In this document: positions 63,208-64,000 of the stretch, piece by piece
Position numbering within the stretch: the stretch's first letter is position 1
How the letters are laid out: every line of letters starts with the position of its first letter
Source: Marinobacter halophilus
GTDB lineage: Bacteria; Pseudomonadota; Gammaproteobacteria; Pseudomonadales; Oleiphilaceae
Assembly: GCF_003007685.1 (NCBI RefSeq)
Contig: NZ_PXNN01000003.1
Coordinates: 434,001 to 498,000, forward strand
Length of the DNA: 64,000 nt
Direction: 5' to 3'
Translations under genes and position numbers: made by a program
The notes under the pieces: model-generated
Seen by the model: only the letters and a program-made list of their open reading frames with translations
Database searches by the model: none
Told to the model about the DNA's origin: nothing

Positions 63208-63474
63208 TGGCCTCGCCTCTATTGATTGGCCCGAAAACGGGCAGGTGCCATAGTGATCCAGCGTGTTGGCTGGGCCCGGGCTCAACGATAGCATGGTCAC
63301 CATCAGGTTGAAGTAGCCATAAGCAAAGGTGTGATACAGAAGGAGACATCTTGGTGCCCCATCGCGAGATCGAGACTATTCGCTCTCAAACACCTCGTTT
63401 TAATTTCCCCTTGCCCCATGTGCTGGCGGTGTTAGTGTATCTGGTCTAACTGCATAACCGGAGGCTGCCAGCGT

Positions 63475-64000
63475 ATGACCGTTGAACTGAATGACCGTAT
63501 TTCCGGAAAGGGAGCCCCTCTGATTCTGCTGCATGGGCTGTTCGGGTCTCTGGACAACCTCGGTGGCGTTGCCCGTCGTCTGGAAGATGGCTGGCAAGTT
63601 CACGCGCTGGATCAGCGCAACCATGGCAGCTCCCCGCATACCGACGATATGGATTATCCGGCCATGGCCGCCGATGTGATTGCCTACATGGATGCCCGAG
63701 GGCTCCACCAGGCCGCCATTCTGGGTCACTCCATGGGCGGCAAAGTGGCGATGCAGGTCGCTCTGAGCTACCCGGAGCGAGTCAAAGCCATCGTCGTGGC
63801 AGACATCGCTCCGGTCACCTACAAAGCCCGGCATGATGCAGTGTTGGACGGCATGAAAAGCCTGGACCTGAAAGGAATAACAACTCGCCAGGAAGCCGAC
63901 ACGCAACTGGCGAAGTTTGTTGATATCCCCGGTGTCCGGCAGTTTCTGCTAAAAAACCTGGAGCGCATTCCCGCTGATCAGATAACCGACCCGGACCAGA
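63475..64000 (+). CDS. ybfF: YbfF-type alpha/beta-hydrolase esterase (5' part)
   Basis: The frame begins with ATG at 63475 after a GGAGG site and remains open to the window end, giving 175 residues. It reads MTVELNDRISGKGAPLILL, then HGLFGSLDNLGG (oxyanion region), DQRNHGSSPHT, and the nucleophile elbow GHSMGG with Ser at about residue 96. VVADIAPVTY follows. These match YbfF, a short-chain acyl esterase. The catalytic Asp and His would lie beyond the edge. The identification is good; completeness cannot be judged. Confidence 0.88.
   Translation, partial: MTVELNDRISGKGAPLILLHGLFGSLDNLGGVARRLEDGWQVHALDQRNHGSSPHTDDMDYPAMAADVIAYMDARGLHQAAILGHSMGGKVAMQVALSYPERVKAIVVADIAPVTYKARHDAVLDGMKSLDLKGITTRQEADTQLAKFVDIPGVRQFLLKNLERIPADQITDPDQ

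Noticed and set aside
62020..63225. A 401-codon plus-strand frame antisense to cardiolipin synthase
   Set aside because: The opposite strand encodes two intact PLD catalytic motifs and two membrane helices; the plus-strand product has no family features.

Overview
The window is a chromosomal segment of a GC-rich gammaproteobacterium, most likely Marinobacter or a close relative. This rests on gene order and protein character, not on a database search. The clusters algZ-algR-hemC-hemD-hemX-hemY beside argH, cyaA followed by lptM-lysA-dapF-DUF484-xerC, trxA...rho-ubiD, and gshA/rsd/dsbB/rmf are Pseudomonas/Marinobacter-style arrangements. I see no phage, insertion sequence, CRISPR array, plasmid gene or ribosomal RNA gene.

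Layout. (1) 1-5.9 kb: the 3' end of a formate-dehydrogenase-associated hypothetical gene, then a tight minus-strand operon tupB-tupC-tupA-fdhD-mobA-mobB-moeA for tungstate uptake, cofactor insertion and FdhD sulfuration. (2) 5.9-6.7 kb: a non-coding stretch with tRNA-Arg(CCG), its terminator, a cluster of small hairpins and a decayed tRNA-Arg-like copy with its own terminator. (3) 6.7-12.9 kb: yaeQ, lrgAB, an iron-storage pair (bfd under a Fur-like box, bfr), phosphomannomutase, outer-membrane phospholipase A and a cytochrome c5. (4) 12.9-24.6 kb: rep helicase, a GGDEF/EAL protein, tex, gshA, rmf, a FliL-like secreted protein, dsbB, rsd/algQ, an FKBP lipoprotein and two small conserved genes. 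(5) 24.7-35.8 kb: an ABC-F protein, ppx, trxA, a second molybdenum-cofactor operon (moaB-moeA-moaD-moaE) lying between trxA and rho, then rho, ubiD and a ferredoxin-type reductase. (6) 35.8-43.4 kb: the haem operon hemC-D-X-Y, the two-component pair algZ/algR, and argH. (7) 43.4-54.5 kb: a degenerate PAS-GGDEF-EAL protein, class I adenylate cyclase, and the operon lptM-lysA-dapF-DUF484-xerC ending in an active-looking diguanylate cyclase. (8) 54.5-64 kb: a BvgS-like sensor kinase, small secreted or unknown proteins, a PlpD-like patatin autotransporter, a GntR/FCD regulator, cardiolipin synthase, and the start of a YbfF-type esterase cut by the window end.

Themes. Molybdenum/tungsten cofactor synthesis appears twice, with two MoeA paralogues in operons of different character. 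Three c-di-GMP proteins and one cAMP synthase sit within 40 kb. Membrane-lipid genes (pldA, a patatin lipase, cls) recur.

The strongest unexplained signal is a pair of intergenic palindromes at 10699-10780 and 33097-33174. They share a 36-nt core (7-bp arm ends, AATCA bulge, 7-bp stem, 3-nt loop). Their outer arms differ in sequence between copies but remain self-complementary within each. All three imperfect positions in the second copy are G.U-compatible on the plus strand, which points to a repeated RNA structural element.
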